From Streptomyces violaceoruber (lineage in GTDB: Bacteria > Actinomycetota > Actinomycetes > Streptomycetales > Streptomycetaceae), in the NCBI GenBank assembly GCA_000720805.1, contig JODI01000003.1:1-64000 (forward strand): 64,000 nucleotides of DNA, in the 5' to 3' direction. The notes under the pieces were generated by a model. The model saw only the letters and a list, made by a program, of their open reading frames with translations. It searched no databases and was not told where the DNA came from. Positions 33,901 to 41,980 of the stretch are shown one piece after another. Position 1 is the first letter of the stretch, and each line of letters opens with the position of its first letter. The position numbers were made by a program, and so were the translations under genes.

Positions 33901-34606
33901 CGACCTCGACGCCCTCACCGGCGAACTCCTGCGCGCCCGGCAGAGCGTCACGGACGTCCCCCTGCCCCCGTCGCTCACCGCGTCCCAGCTGATGCGCCTG
34001 GCCGCCGACCCGGACGGTCTCGCACAGGAACTGGCCCGCCCCATGCCCAGCCCGCCGCAGCCAGCCGCCCGCCGCGGCACCCGCTTCCACGCCTGGGTCG
34101 AATCCCGCTTCGAGGCGCTCACGCTGCCCATGCTGGAACCGGAGGAACTGCCCGGCAGCGAGGCCGAGATCGCCGACGAACGCGACCTGGAAACCCTCAA
34201 AGACGCCTTCGAGCACACCGACTACGCCCAGCGCACGCCCTACCGCGTGGAGACCCCCTTCCAGCTCGCCATCGCCGGCCGCGTGGTCCGGGGCCGCATC
34301 GACGCCGTCTACAAGGAGGGCGACGGCGAGGCAGCGACGTACGAGATCGTCGACTGGAAGACCAGCCGCACCCGCACCGCCGACCCGCTCCAGCTCGCGG
34401 TGTACCGGCTCGCCTGGGCCGAGCAGCAGGGCGTCCCCCTGGAGTCGGTCACCGCCACCTTCCTGTACGTACGCAGCGGCGAGGTGGTACGACCGGACGA
34501 CCTGCCGGACCGGGCGGCACTGGAACGGCTCCTCCTGGAGGACCCGGAGCAGGACGAGAGGGGAGGTGAGAAACCGCACGACGAGGATGTCAGCGCGGGC
34601 CGATAG
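30977..34606 (+). CDS. adnB: AdnB-like helicase-nuclease subunit (1209 aa)
   Basis: Partner of the preceding gene. A full UvrD motor: Walker A GAGSGKTT at about residue 40, LLDEYQDTSVAQ, GDPCQAIYGWRGAS, LTAHKSKGLEWDVVAVPG. Then a long acidic linker (33480-33870; DEDPFVDDDPFAGEDP-like, followed by His-Pro repeats), then a RecB-family nuclease (RRGTRFHAWVESRF, YEIVDWKTSRTR, LQLAVYRLAWAE). No Fe-S cysteines are present, unlike the other subunit. Start ATG 30977 is fixed by its promoter, 7 nt upstream. At 1209 aa it is longer than mycobacterial AdnB, the excess being the linker. The intact motifs point to a lead motor that is also an active nuclease. Confidence 0.88.
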   Translation: MPARITDPDQLKELLGIPFTPEQTACIIAPPAPQVIVAGAGSGKTTVMAARVVWLVGTGQVAPEQVLGLTFTNKAAGELAERVRKALVKAGVTDPDVIDPDNPPGEPVISTYHAFAGRLLTDHGLRIGLEPTSRLLADATRYQLAARVLREAPGPYPALTRSFADLVSDLLALDAELAEHLVRPEDLRGYDAALLRALEGAKLTNADLRKVPEAAAARRELADLVVRYRAAKRERDLLDFGDQIALSAQLAQIPEVGPILRDEFRVVLLDEYQDTSVAQRILLAGLFGAGTGHPVTAVGDPCQAIYGWRGASVANLDDFPEHFAHSDGRPATRQALSENRRSGGRLLDLANGLAEPLRAMHAGVQALRPAPGAERDGTVRCALLPTHAEEIGWIADSIAHLVNTGKAPGEIAVLCRTATDFGEIQGALVARDVPVEVVGLSGLLHLPEIADLVAVCEVLQDPGANASLVRLLTGPRWRIGPRDLALLGRRARLLVSHARVDGDDDPDRRLAAAVEGVDPSEVISLADALDTFLETPFDGDGDDDGLPFSPDARVRFARLATELRDLRRSLADPLMDVLHRVLAVTGLEVELSASPHALAARRRETLSNFLDVAASFAAGDNEASLLAFLGFLRTAAQYEKGLDNALPGGENTVKVLTAHKSKGLEWDVVAVPGLVTGTFPSSQGREKWTSQGKVLPHELRGDADTLPDVDSWDPRGLKAFQEAMKEHQHTEELRLGYVTFTRPRSLLLGSGHWWGPTQKKPRGPSGFLQALYEHCAAGHGEIEAWADKPAEDEENPVLHKESADQVWPLPLDERALARRRAAAETVLAHLEHLASHTDGHATATHDPDSYDDPDWPVPPEEEPLREDIRYEDARAEEGPFPDEDPFVDDDPFAGEDPAGWDDWGPDRPTVPHQAAAPDSGSDTTEHPRPEFPRLTEHPHQAPTRPHPESARPHPTGPEHTPLTPEEARTIASWDRDLDALTGELLRARQSVTDVPLPPSLTASQLMRLAADPDGLAQELARPMPSPPQPAARRGTRFHAWVESRFEALTLPMLEPEELPGSEAEIADERDLETLKDAFEHTDYAQRTPYRVETPFQLAIAGRVVRGRIDAVYKEGDGEAATYEIVDWKTSRTRTADPLQLAVYRLAWAEQQGVPLESVTATFLYVRSGEVVRPDDLPDRAALERLLLEDPEQDERGGEKPHDEDVSAGR

Positions 34607-34609
34607 GCT
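34587..34609 (+). promoter_or_regulatory. weaker RecA-NDp-like promoter before the M20 peptidase gene
   Basis: ATGTCAGCG, exactly 8 bp, TAGGCT, then 7 nt to the ATG at 34617. Two mismatches from TTGTCRGTG-N8-TANNNT, but the spacing and the distance to the start equal those of adnB. It lies in the last codons of adnB. Confidence 0.4.
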
Positions 34610-34616
34610 CGTGACC

Positions 34617-36029
34617 ATGAGCCAGCCCGTTGACAGTGCCGTCAGCGCCGTCCGTACGTACATCGAACAGCACCGTGCCGTCTTCCTCGACGACCTGGCC
34701 GAGTGGCTGCGCATCCCGTCCGTGTCGGCCCAGCCCGACCACGCGCCCGACGTACGCCGCAGCGCCGACTGGCTCGCCGCCAAGCTGAAGGAGACCGGCT
34801 TCCCGACCGCCGAGGTCTGGGAGACACCGGGCGCCCCGGCCGTCTTCGCCGAGTGGCCCTCCGCCGATCCCGCGGCGCCCACGGTCCTGGTCTACGGCCA
34901 TCACGACGTACAGCCCGCCGCCCGCGAGGACGGCTGGGACAGCGAGCCCTTCGAGCCCGTCGTCCGCGACAACCGCCTCCACGCGCGCGGGGCGGCCGAC
35001 GACAAGGGCCAGGTGTTCTTCCACACACTCGGGGTCCGCGCCCACCTCGCCGCCACCGGCCGCACCACCCCCGCCGTGCACCTCAAGCTGCTGATCGAGG
35101 GCGAGGAGGAGTCCGGCTCCCCGCACTTCCGGGCGCTCGTCGAGGCGCGGGCGGACCGGCTCGCATCCGACGCGGTGATCGTCTCCGACACCAGCATGTG
35201 GTCCGAGGACACCCCCACGGTGTGCACCGGCATGCGTGGTCTCGCCGAGTGCGAGATCCGGCTCCACGGCCCGGACCAGGACATCCACTCGGGCGCCTTC
35301 GGCGGCACTGTCCCGAACCCGGCCACGGCCGCGGCCCGCCTCGTCGCCGCCCTGCACGACGAGCACGCGCGCGTGGCGGTCCCCGGGTTCTACGAGGGCA
35401 TCGTCGAACTCACCGACCGCGAACGCGAACTCTTCGCCGAGCTTCCCTTCGACGAGCGGGACTGGCTGCGCACGGCCAAGTCGTACGCCACCCACGGCGA
35501 GACCGGACACACCACCCTGGAGCGGGTGTGGGCCCGCCCCACCGCCGAGGTCAACGGCATCGGCGGCGGCTACCAGGGCCCCGGCAGCAAGACGATCATC
35601 CCGTCGTCCGCCATGGTGAAGCTCTCCTTCCGGCTGGTCGCCGGCCAGGACCCCGACCACATCGAGAAGATCGTCCGCGCCTGGGCCGAGGAACAGATGC
35701 CCGCCGGGATCCGCAGCGAGATCACGTTCCTCTCCGCCACGCGCCCCTGCCTGACACCGCTCGACCACCCGGCCCTGCAGTCCGTCGTGCGCGCCATGAG
35801 CCGCGCCTTCGGACAGCCCGTCCGCTTCACCCGCGAGGGCGGCTCCGGACCGGCTGCCGACCTCCAGGACATCCTCGGCGCCCCGGTTCTCTTCCTCGGC
35901 ATCTCCGTCCCGTCCGACGGCTGGCACGCCCCGAACGAGAAGGTCGAGCTCGATCTGCTCCTCAAGGGCGTCGAGACCACCGCGTACCTCTGGGACGACC
36001 TCGCGGAGCACTGGAGCCATGTGCCCTGA
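34617..36029 (+). CDS. M20 family dipeptidase (470 aa)
   Basis: A zinc metallopeptidase of the M20/carnosinase-like family (cytosolic dipeptidase). Metal ligands and catalytic residues appear in order: YGHHDVQP (His and Asp), RGAADDKGQ (bridging Asp), LIEGEEESGS (catalytic Glu-Glu), SDTSMW and the late His in DGWHAPNEK. The dimerisation domain occupies about residues 210-370. There is no signal peptide, so it acts in the cytoplasm on small peptides. ATG 34617 lies 10 bp after the adnB stop, 7 nt after a -10-like hexamer and without a ribosome site. Co-transcription with adnB is also possible. Length is normal for the family. Confidence 0.92.
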   Translation: MSQPVDSAVSAVRTYIEQHRAVFLDDLAEWLRIPSVSAQPDHAPDVRRSADWLAAKLKETGFPTAEVWETPGAPAVFAEWPSADPAAPTVLVYGHHDVQPAAREDGWDSEPFEPVVRDNRLHARGAADDKGQVFFHTLGVRAHLAATGRTTPAVHLKLLIEGEEESGSPHFRALVEARADRLASDAVIVSDTSMWSEDTPTVCTGMRGLAECEIRLHGPDQDIHSGAFGGTVPNPATAAARLVAALHDEHARVAVPGFYEGIVELTDRERELFAELPFDERDWLRTAKSYATHGETGHTTLERVWARPTAEVNGIGGGYQGPGSKTIIPSSAMVKLSFRLVAGQDPDHIEKIVRAWAEEQMPAGIRSEITFLSATRPCLTPLDHPALQSVVRAMSRAFGQPVRFTREGGSGPAADLQDILGAPVLFLGISVPSDGWHAPNEKVELDLLLKGVETTAYLWDDLAEHWSHVP

Positions 36030-36180
36030 TCGTCACGAGTCGTCCGGATCGGCATGGCGCGCGCGGCACACTGGAAGAGCTGTCCGTAGCCCCGCCCCGC
36101 CGGACCCGGCCGCCTCCCGCCGTACGTCCCGCTGAACCGCCCGCGAATCACCCTTTCCACCGGGGGAGTTGGAAGCACCC

Positions 36181-37125
36181 GTGACCACCTGGACCGACCG
36201 CACCGCCGACCGCCCCATCGCGCTCACCGCCCCGAGCGGCATCGACCGCGCCGCCCACCACCGGCTCGACGAGGCCTGGCTCGCTGCGGCGTGGAGCCAC
36301 CCCACGACTCGCTGCTTCGTGGTCTCAGGCGGCCAGGTCCTCATCGACGAGACGGCCGACGGCCACACCGAACTCGTCATGACCCCGTCCTTCGAGGCGC
36401 CCCTCACCGAGGCCCACCGCTACTTCCTCGGCATCGATGAGGAAGGCGTGCGCTACTTCGCCCTCCAGAAGGACGCACTCCCCGGCCGTATCGACCAGTC
36501 CGCGCGCCCCGCCGGCCTGCGCGAGGCCGGTCTGCTCCTGTCACCCCGGGACGTGGGCCTGATGGTGCACGCCGTCGGCCTGGAGAACTGGCAGCGCACG
36601 CATCGCTTCTGCTCCCGCTGCGGCGAGCGCACAGTCATCGCCGCGGCCGGTCACATCCGCCGCTGCCCCGCCTGCGGCGCCGAGCACTACCCGCGCACCG
36701 ACCCCGCCGTGATCATGGCTGTCACGGACGAGGACGACCGCATCCTGTTGGGCCGCCAGGTCCACTGGCCCGAAGGCCGCTTCTCGACGCTCGCCGGTTT
36801 CGTCGAGCCCGGTGAGTCCATCGAGCAGTCGGTGCGCCGCGAGGTCTTCGAGGAAGCGGGTATCACCATCGGCCAGGTCGAGTACGTCGCCAGCCAGCCC
36901 TGGCCCTTCCCCTCCAGCCTCATGCTGGGCTTCATGGCCCACGCCACCTCGACGGACATCAACGTCGACGGTGATGAGATCCACGAGGCCCGCTGGTTCT
37001 CCCGCGACGAACTGGGTGCCGCCTTCGAATCCGGCGAGGTGCTCCCGCCGTACGGCATCTCCATCGCGGCCCGCCTGATCGAACTCTGGTACGGCAAGCC
37101 ACTGCCGACGAGGAGCTTCGTCTGA
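36181..37125 (+). CDS. nudC: NAD(+) diphosphatase NudC (314 aa)
   Basis: Hydrolyses NADH/NAD and removes NAD caps from RNA. The zinc ribbon is complete (CSRCGERT...RRCPACGAEHYPR, about residues 141-170), the NUDIX box reads GFVEPGESIEQSVRREVFEEAGI (about 205-227), and the NudC-specific SQPWPFPSSLM follows it, which separates it from other NUDIX enzymes. GTG 36181 is preceded by GGGGGAG at a long distance. Its place between adnAB and mycoredoxin/uvrD2 is the same as in mycobacteria. It is encoded 151 bp after the dipeptidase gene, so may have its own promoter. Confidence 0.93.
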   Translation: MTTWTDRTADRPIALTAPSGIDRAAHHRLDEAWLAAAWSHPTTRCFVVSGGQVLIDETADGHTELVMTPSFEAPLTEAHRYFLGIDEEGVRYFALQKDALPGRIDQSARPAGLREAGLLLSPRDVGLMVHAVGLENWQRTHRFCSRCGERTVIAAAGHIRRCPACGAEHYPRTDPAVIMAVTDEDDRILLGRQVHWPEGRFSTLAGFVEPGESIEQSVRREVFEEAGITIGQVEYVASQPWPFPSSLMLGFMAHATSTDINVDGDEIHEARWFSRDELGAAFESGEVLPPYGISIAARLIELWYGKPLPTRSFV

Positions 37126-37144
37126 GGCGGCCCGGGGCGCGCGC

Positions 37145-37771
37145 ATGACCGACCCGTACTGGAGCCACAACACCCACTACCACCGCACCGTCCTCGACGC
37201 CGTGCCGGACGGCTGCGGCGCGGCCCTGGACGTCGGCTGCGGCGACGGACTGCTCGCGCGCAAGCTCGCGGCGAGGGCCGTATCGGTGACGGGCGTGGAC
37301 CGCTCGCCGGAGATGATCCGGCAAGCGGGCAAGAACGGACCCGCGAACGTCACCTTCCTGGAGGCGGACTACCTCGACAGCGCCTCGCTCGCCGAGGGCG
37401 GGTACGACTTCGTCAGCGCGGTCGCCGTCGTCCATCACACGCGGTTCCAGGACGCGGTGGGGCGGCTGGTACGGCTGCTCGCGCCGGGCGGGCGCCTGGT
37501 GATCGTCGGGCTGGCGAGCGACCGGACGGCCCTGGACCATGTGATCAGCGCATGCGGTGTGCCGGCCAACCGCTTCTACCAGTCACGCCGGGACGAGGGC
37601 GGCCCAGCTGGTATGCCCATCGAGGACACGACGATGTCCTGGGGCGAGGTCCGGCGGGCCGCACACGCTCTCCTGCCCGGCTGCCGCTTCCGGCGCAGAC
37701 TCCTGTGGCGTTACACGCTGGTGTGGGACAAACCAACGGAAGGCAGGATCCCGGGCGTTCCAGGACGGTAA
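37145..37771 (+). CDS. class I SAM-dependent methyltransferase (208 aa)
   Basis: Motif I is AALDVGCGDGLLARKLA (about residues 26-42), motif II GVDRSPEMI, motif III EADYLD, and SAVAVVHHTRF and LLAPGGRLVIVG complete the Rossmann core. The C-terminal part (MSWGEVRRAAHALLPGCRFRRRLLWRYTLVW) is that of small-molecule methyltransferases of the UbiE/COQ5-like type; the substrate is unknown. ATG 37145 lies 19 bp after nudC, without a strong ribosome site. With the next, convergent phosphotransferase gene it interrupts the nudC-mycoredoxin linkage seen in mycobacteria. Confidence 0.87.
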   Translation: MTDPYWSHNTHYHRTVLDAVPDGCGAALDVGCGDGLLARKLAARAVSVTGVDRSPEMIRQAGKNGPANVTFLEADYLDSASLAEGGYDFVSAVAVVHHTRFQDAVGRLVRLLAPGGRLVIVGLASDRTALDHVISACGVPANRFYQSRRDEGGPAGMPIEDTTMSWGEVRRAAHALLPGCRFRRRLLWRYTLVWDKPTEGRIPGVPGR

Positions 37772-37855
37772 ATCCGCGCACTCGGCCTTCGCGCGGGCGC
37801 GGTTCCGGCAGTCGTCCTCGGCAGGTGTGCAGGACAGGACCGGAGCGCGAGCGGG

Positions 37856-38668
37856 TCAGTTCAGCAGGGCAACCGTGAACACTTCGCGGTGGGCGGCCAA
37901 CCAGGCCTGCATGCGGTCCCAGCGCTCCCATCCGCCATGTGCGGCCAGCGCTTGGAGGAAGACGGGATCACCGTCAGCCACACGCCGGGCGACGAAGGCC
38001 CGGCAGATCTCCGTTGCCTGTTCGATCACGCCGGGCAATCCGGCTCGTTCCCCCGGCGAGAGGCCGTAGCCGTCGGCGAGGACCCGCAGCCGTGCGGGCA
38101 CATCCGATCCGGCGGGATACAGGACGGCCGCGGACACCGGATCGAGCATGGGTACCCAGTAGCGGGCAGCCATCGCGAGGTCCCAGACAGGACGACCCGG
38201 AGCCGCCAGGTCGAAATCGATCAAGGCGGCGGCACGACCGTCACGGAAGACGACGTTCTCCGGGCACACATCGTTGTGGCACACCATCGTTCCTCCCTCC
38301 GGGTCGGCGAGGTCCCGGGGCCACTCGACGTCTGTGTCGACCGCGACGGCCGCGCCGGCCTCATGCAGGCGGCGCAGCAGGATCCCCACCGATGCGAGGG
38401 CGGTTGTCGTCAGCGCCCAGGGCGGAAACGGTGGCAGAGCCACGTCGCCGGGAATGAAGGTCAGCCGCTCACGACCGTCAGCGGTGAGGCCCACGGGAGT
38501 GGGAGCCGCGTCGAAGCCGTGCTCTTTCAGCGCGAGGAGGTGGGCGTGGAGGGCATGTGCGTGGTCCGGTGCCGGGCGTTCCACCAACGCGCCCTGGCGC
38601 AGGACAGCCCCCGCGTTCATCATGCCTCCGACCAGCGCCTCGCCGTCCGGCTCGTCCACGGTCGTCAT
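37856..38668 (-). CDS. aminoglycoside phosphotransferase family protein (270 aa)
   Basis: A small-molecule kinase of the APH/choline kinase fold. The catalytic loop is MVCHNDVCPENVVF (HxDxxxxN) and the metal-binding motif is ALIDFDLAAPG, both intact. The N-lobe is reduced (LTFIPGDVALPPFP). The real substrate could be a sugar alcohol, an amino alcohol or an antibiotic; nothing in the sequence decides. ATG 38668 begins the conserved part; further upstream the frame is open but Arg/Gly-rich. Convergent with the methyltransferase gene and 98 bp upstream of the mycoredoxin stop. It lies near wblC, which governs antibiotic-resistance genes in related bacteria, but no WblC-type site was recognised before it. 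Confidence 0.85.
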   Translation of the reverse strand: MTTVDEPDGEALVGGMMNAGAVLRQGALVERPAPDHAHALHAHLLALKEHGFDAAPTPVGLTADGRERLTFIPGDVALPPFPPWALTTTALASVGILLRRLHEAGAAVAVDTDVEWPRDLADPEGGTMVCHNDVCPENVVFRDGRAAALIDFDLAAPGRPVWDLAMAARYWVPMLDPVSAAVLYPAGSDVPARLRVLADGYGLSPGERAGLPGVIEQATEICRAFVARRVADGDPVFLQALAAHGGWERWDRMQAWLAAHREVFTVALLN

Positions 38669-38766
38669 GCCGGTCAGGCTACCGCCGGGTCGGCCTCGTA
38701 CAGGCTGGGCGTACCAAGACCCCCGATCCGGGGCAGGCCGGTCGGGGGTCGTGGGCGTCATGTGGG

Positions 38767-39024
38767 TCAGACGCCGAGCGCCTGCTTCACCTGGGCAAGG
38801 CTCGGGTTCGTCATCACTACCTCAGCGCCACCGTCGGAGGGAACTATCTGAACGGTCGGAACCGTCTGGTTTCCGCCGTTCGCCTTCTCGACGAACGCGG
38901 CGGACGCCGGGTCCTGCTCGATGTTGATCTCCTCGTACGCGATGCCTTCGCGGTCCATCTGGCTCTTCAGCCGACGGCAGTAGCCGCACCACGTGGTGCT
39001 GTACATCGTCACAGTGCCCGGCAT
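38767..39024 (-). CDS. mycoredoxin (85 aa)
   Basis: A glutaredoxin-fold protein that reduces mycothiol mixed disulfides. The active site is TTWCGYCRRLKSQM (CxxC at about residues 12-15), with cis-Pro in QTVPTVQI, as in Mrx1. The length and KANGGNQTVPT block match actinobacterial mycoredoxin. ATG 39024 is preceded by AAGGAG at good spacing. Divergent from uvrD2, with 208 bp between; the same pairing exists in mycobacteria. Confidence 0.92.
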   Translation of the reverse strand: MPGTVTMYSTTWCGYCRRLKSQMDREGIAYEEINIEQDPASAAFVEKANGGNQTVPTVQIVPSDGGAEVVMTNPSLAQVKQALGV

Positions 39025-39184
39025 GTCTCTTGCGCTCCTTCGGCGGCTCGGGGATACGTGCTCGCAGTGGTGGAACGTACGTGAAAGGACCACCATTCCC
39101 GTCGGCGTGGTCAACCCGGAGTGACCCCCGCCGCACGGTCCGGACATGCCGCCTGCCGCATTAGTACGACTGCGAGTGCCTGCC

Positions 39185-39193
39185 TGTGGACAA
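39185..39193 (-). promoter_or_regulatory. DnaA-box match between mycoredoxin and uvrD2
   Basis: TGTGGACAA is the complement of TTGTCCACA, the preferred Streptomyces DnaA box. It lies 40 bp before the uvrD2 start, near the expected -35 region, so DnaA could repress or activate uvrD2. Confidence 0.45.
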
Positions 39194-39232
39194 CCGGCTC
39201 ACCCGTCTCCGGTGACCTGGCAGCATGGCCGT

Positions 39233-41431
39233 GTGACAGCAGCAACGCATTCCCCCCTCTTCCCGCAGACACCGGACTCGGCCGACGCGGTGCTCGAAGG
39301 GCTCGACCCCGAGCAGCGCGAAGTGGCCACGGCACTGCACGGTCCGGTGTGCGTGCTGGCGGGTGCCGGTACGGGCAAGACGCGGGCGATCACCCACCGC
39401 ATCGCCTACGGCGTGCGCGCGGGCATTCTCCAGTCGTCCAGCGTGCTGGCCGTCACCTTCACCAACCGGGCTGCAGGTGAGATGCGCGGCCGGCTCCGGC
39501 AGCTCGGCGCGGGCGGCGTCCAGGCCCGCACCTTCCACTCCGCCGCCCTGCGCCAGCTCCAGTACTTCTGGCCGAAGGCCGTCGGCGGTTCCATGCCCCG
39601 GCTCGTCGACCGCAAGATCCAGCTCGTCGCCGACGCGGCCGCCGCCTGCCGCATCCGCCTCGACCGGGGCGAGCTCAGGGACGTCACCGGCGAGATCGAA
39701 TGGTCCAAGGTCACCCAGACCGTCCCCGCCGACTACCCGCTCGCCGCCGCCAAGGCCGGCCGGGAGGCCCCCCGTGACCCGGCCGAGATCGCACAGCTCT
39801 ACTCCGCGTACGAGGACCTCAAGCGCAATCGGGGGGTCATCGACTTCGAGGACGTCCTGCTGCTGACCGTCGCCATCCTCCAGGACCGGCACGACGTCGC
39901 CGACCAGGTCCGCTCCCAGTACCAGCACTTCGTGGTCGACGAGTACCAGGACGTCAGCCCTCTCCAGCAGCGCCTGCTGGAGCTGTGGCTGGGCGACCGG
40001 GACAACCTGTGTGTGGTCGGCGACGCCAGCCAGACGATCTACTCGTTCACGGGAGCAACTCCCGACCATCTGCTCGACTTCCGTACCCGCCACCCCGGAG
40101 CCACCGTCGTCAAGCTCGTCCGCGACTACCGCTCCACACCCCAGGTCGTCCATCTCGCCAACGGCCTGCTGGCCCAGGCCCGCGGCCGCGCCGCGGACCA
40201 CCGACTCGAGCTGGTCTCCCAGCGCGCCCCCGGCCCCGAGCCCTTCTACGCGGAGTACGCCGACGAGCCCGCCGAGGCCGAGGGCGCCGCCCGCCGCATC
40301 CGCGAGCTCATGGACGCGGGCGTGCGGGCCAGCGAGATCGCCATCCTGTTCCGCACCAACTCCCAGTCCGAGACCTACGAACAGGCACTCGCCGACGCCG
40401 GAGTCCCCTACCAGCTACGGGGCGCCGAACGGTTCTTCGACCGGCCAGAGGTCCGCAAGGCAGGAATCGCCCTGCGCGGCGCGGCCCGCTTCGGCGGCAA
40501 CGACTCCCTTCTCGATGGCGCCGTCGACCTGCCCTCCCAGGTGCGTGCCGTACTTTCCGGCGAAGGCTGGACCACCGAGCCTCCGGCCGGTTCCGGTGCC
40601 GTCAGAGAGCGTTGGGAGTCCCTGGCGGCACTGGTGAACCTCGCGCAGGACTTCGCCGCGGCACGCCCCGGCGCCACTCTGGGCGACCTCGTCGGCGAAC
40701 TCGACGAAAGGGCGGGCGCCCAGCACGCCCCGACTGTGGAGGGCGTCACCCTCGCCTCCCTGCACTCGGCCAAGGGCCTGGAGTGGGACGTCGTCTTCCT
40801 GGTCGGCGTCGCCGAGGGCATGATGCCCATCACCTACGCAAAGACCGACGAGCAGATAGAGGAAGAACGCCGCCTCCTCTACGTCGGCGTCACCCGAGCC
40901 AGGGAACACCTCCATGTCTCCTGGGCGCTCTCCCGTTCACCCGGTGGCCGTCCCAGCCGCCGTCCCAGCCGCTTCCTCGACGGACTGCGCCCCGGCTCGG
41001 CCGCCGCCGGCGCCGGACGGGCCGCGGCCGGCGGCTCCGGAGGCGTGGAGCGCGGCTTCACGAGCAGGCCGGGCGCCGCTCCTCGACGGCGGCAGCGCAC
41101 TCCGGCCCGCTGCCGGGTGTGCGGACGCACGCTCACCGACGCGGGCGAGATGAAGCTGATGCGGTGCGAGGACTGCCCGTCCGACATGGACGAGGGCCTG
41201 TACGAGCGGCTGCGCGAGTGGCGTGCGGTGCAGGCCCAGCGCAGCGGACAGCCCGCCTTCTGTGTGTTCACCGACAAGACGCTGATGGCGATCGCCGAGG
41301 CGGCCCCGGACGACGAGGGGGAACTGGCGCGGATCCCCGGGGTCGGCATGCGCAAGCTCACCCGCTACGGAGCCGACGTCCTTGCCATCTGCGCAGGCCA
41401 GGACGCCGGGGAAGAAGAAGGCGCGAACTGA
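39233..41431 (+). CDS. uvrD2: UvrD2-type DNA helicase with HRDC domain (732 aa)
   Basis: SF1A 3'-5' helicase essential in mycobacteria. Motor motifs: GAGTGKTRAITHRIAYG (Walker A), VDEYQDVSPLQQR, GDASQTIYSFTGA, LHSAKGLEWDVVFLVG and YVGVTRAREHL. A tetra-cysteine module (CRVCGRTL...MRCEDCP, about residues 628-650) and a C-terminal HRDC domain (about 660-722, FCVFTDKTLMAIAEAAP) define UvrD2 and set it apart from UvrD1/PcrA. GTG 39233 lies 6 nt after CAGCAT, a possible -10, with no ribosome site. It immediately precedes the wblC leader, as in other actinobacteria. Confidence 0.94.
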   Translation: MTAATHSPLFPQTPDSADAVLEGLDPEQREVATALHGPVCVLAGAGTGKTRAITHRIAYGVRAGILQSSSVLAVTFTNRAAGEMRGRLRQLGAGGVQARTFHSAALRQLQYFWPKAVGGSMPRLVDRKIQLVADAAAACRIRLDRGELRDVTGEIEWSKVTQTVPADYPLAAAKAGREAPRDPAEIAQLYSAYEDLKRNRGVIDFEDVLLLTVAILQDRHDVADQVRSQYQHFVVDEYQDVSPLQQRLLELWLGDRDNLCVVGDASQTIYSFTGATPDHLLDFRTRHPGATVVKLVRDYRSTPQVVHLANGLLAQARGRAADHRLELVSQRAPGPEPFYAEYADEPAEAEGAARRIRELMDAGVRASEIAILFRTNSQSETYEQALADAGVPYQLRGAERFFDRPEVRKAGIALRGAARFGGNDSLLDGAVDLPSQVRAVLSGEGWTTEPPAGSGAVRERWESLAALVNLAQDFAAARPGATLGDLVGELDERAGAQHAPTVEGVTLASLHSAKGLEWDVVFLVGVAEGMMPITYAKTDEQIEEERRLLYVGVTRAREHLHVSWALSRSPGGRPSRRPSRFLDGLRPGSAAAGAGRAAAGGSGGVERGFTSRPGAAPRRRQRTPARCRVCGRTLTDAGEMKLMRCEDCPSDMDEGLYERLREWRAVQAQRSGQPAFCVFTDKTLMAIAEAAPDDEGELARIPGVGMRKLTRYGADVLAICAGQDAGEEEGAN

Positions 41432-41443
41432 TCCGAAGTCGTC

Positions 41444-41484
41444 GGAAAAATAGTTTGCGCATGCCCCAGCAATCCCCATAGGTT
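41444..41484 (+). promoter_or_regulatory. wblC promoter with AT-rich WhiB7-type site
   Basis: GGAAAAATAG lies directly upstream of a -35 TTGCGC (41455-41460), and 18 bp later a -10 TAGGTT (41479-41484). WhiB7 acts with the main sigma factor at promoters having an AT-rich block just upstream of the -35, contacted by its AT-hook, so this fits autoregulation. The transcript would start near 41491 and have a leader of about 600 nt. Confidence 0.72.
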
Positions 41485-41595
41485 CTTAGCCACGGGGATG
41501 GAGGCCTTCTCGAAGGCCCCGATTCCGTGCTGTACTTGCATATCCGCCGGACTGGTTCACCCCGGTCCCGTAGACGCCGAGAGGAGGCGATTCCA

Positions 41596-41913
41596 GTGAT
41601 CAGCATCATCAGCAGCTCCACCAGCACCGTCAAAATGACCGATCGCTCGGTCGTCTCCGCGTGCATGCTCGGCGCCTTCACCTCGGGCACCGGTCTGTCC
41701 GGCATTCGTGCCGCGCGTCCGGCGTCCTCCGTGTCCCTGGCGGGTCTTCCCGTCCTGGCGCGCAATGAGCGACCGACCAAGGCACTGGAAGCAGTAGCGG
41801 CACAGGCGCAGGCCTATGCCTTTACGGCGGCCGGTGCCGGTAGCCGGAAGCAGACGCAGCACCACCTGATGTGGGCCTTCCGTGGGCCAGAACCCTGGAG
41901 TGATCCAGCCTGA
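41596..41913 (+). CDS. upstream ORF in the wblC leader (105 codons)
   Basis: GTG 41596 preceded by GAGGAGGCG opens a frame MISIISSSTSTVKMTDRSVV... ending with TGA 41911-41913. It is Ser/Thr/Ala-rich with no known fold. The stop codon lies inside a small hairpin (CCTGATC/GATCAGG, 41909-41925), and the attenuator terminator begins 25 nt further on. whiB7/wblC genes are known to be controlled by translation of a leader ORF: stalled ribosomes let RNA polymerase read through. Two TGGGCC words near its end (41872, 41883) can pair with GGCCCA of the terminator's 3' arm (41966-41971), a plausible antiterminator. The protein itself may have no role. Confidence 0.65.
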   Translation: MISIISSSTSTVKMTDRSVVSACMLGAFTSGTGLSGIRAARPASSVSLAGLPVLARNERPTKALEAVAAQAQAYAFTAAGAGSRKQTQHHLMWAFRGPEPWSDPA

Positions 41914-41937
41914 TCGTCGATCAGGCCGGCGCCTTCA

Positions 41938-41980
41938 GGGCCGCGGAACCCCACCCGGGATCCGCGGCCCATTTGTTTGT
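41938..41980 (+). terminator. intrinsic terminator (attenuator) in the wblC leader
   Basis: GGGCCGCGGA (41938-41947) pairs with TCCGCGGCCC (41961-41970) across a 13-nt loop and is followed by ATTTGTTTGT. It lies 118 nt before the wblC start and 25 nt after the uORF stop, so by default most transcripts should end here. Confidence 0.85.

Noticed and set aside
37856..38668. Aminoglycoside-resistance gene under WblC control
   Set aside because: The fold is shared by many small-molecule kinases and no AT-rich -35-adjacent site was seen upstream.
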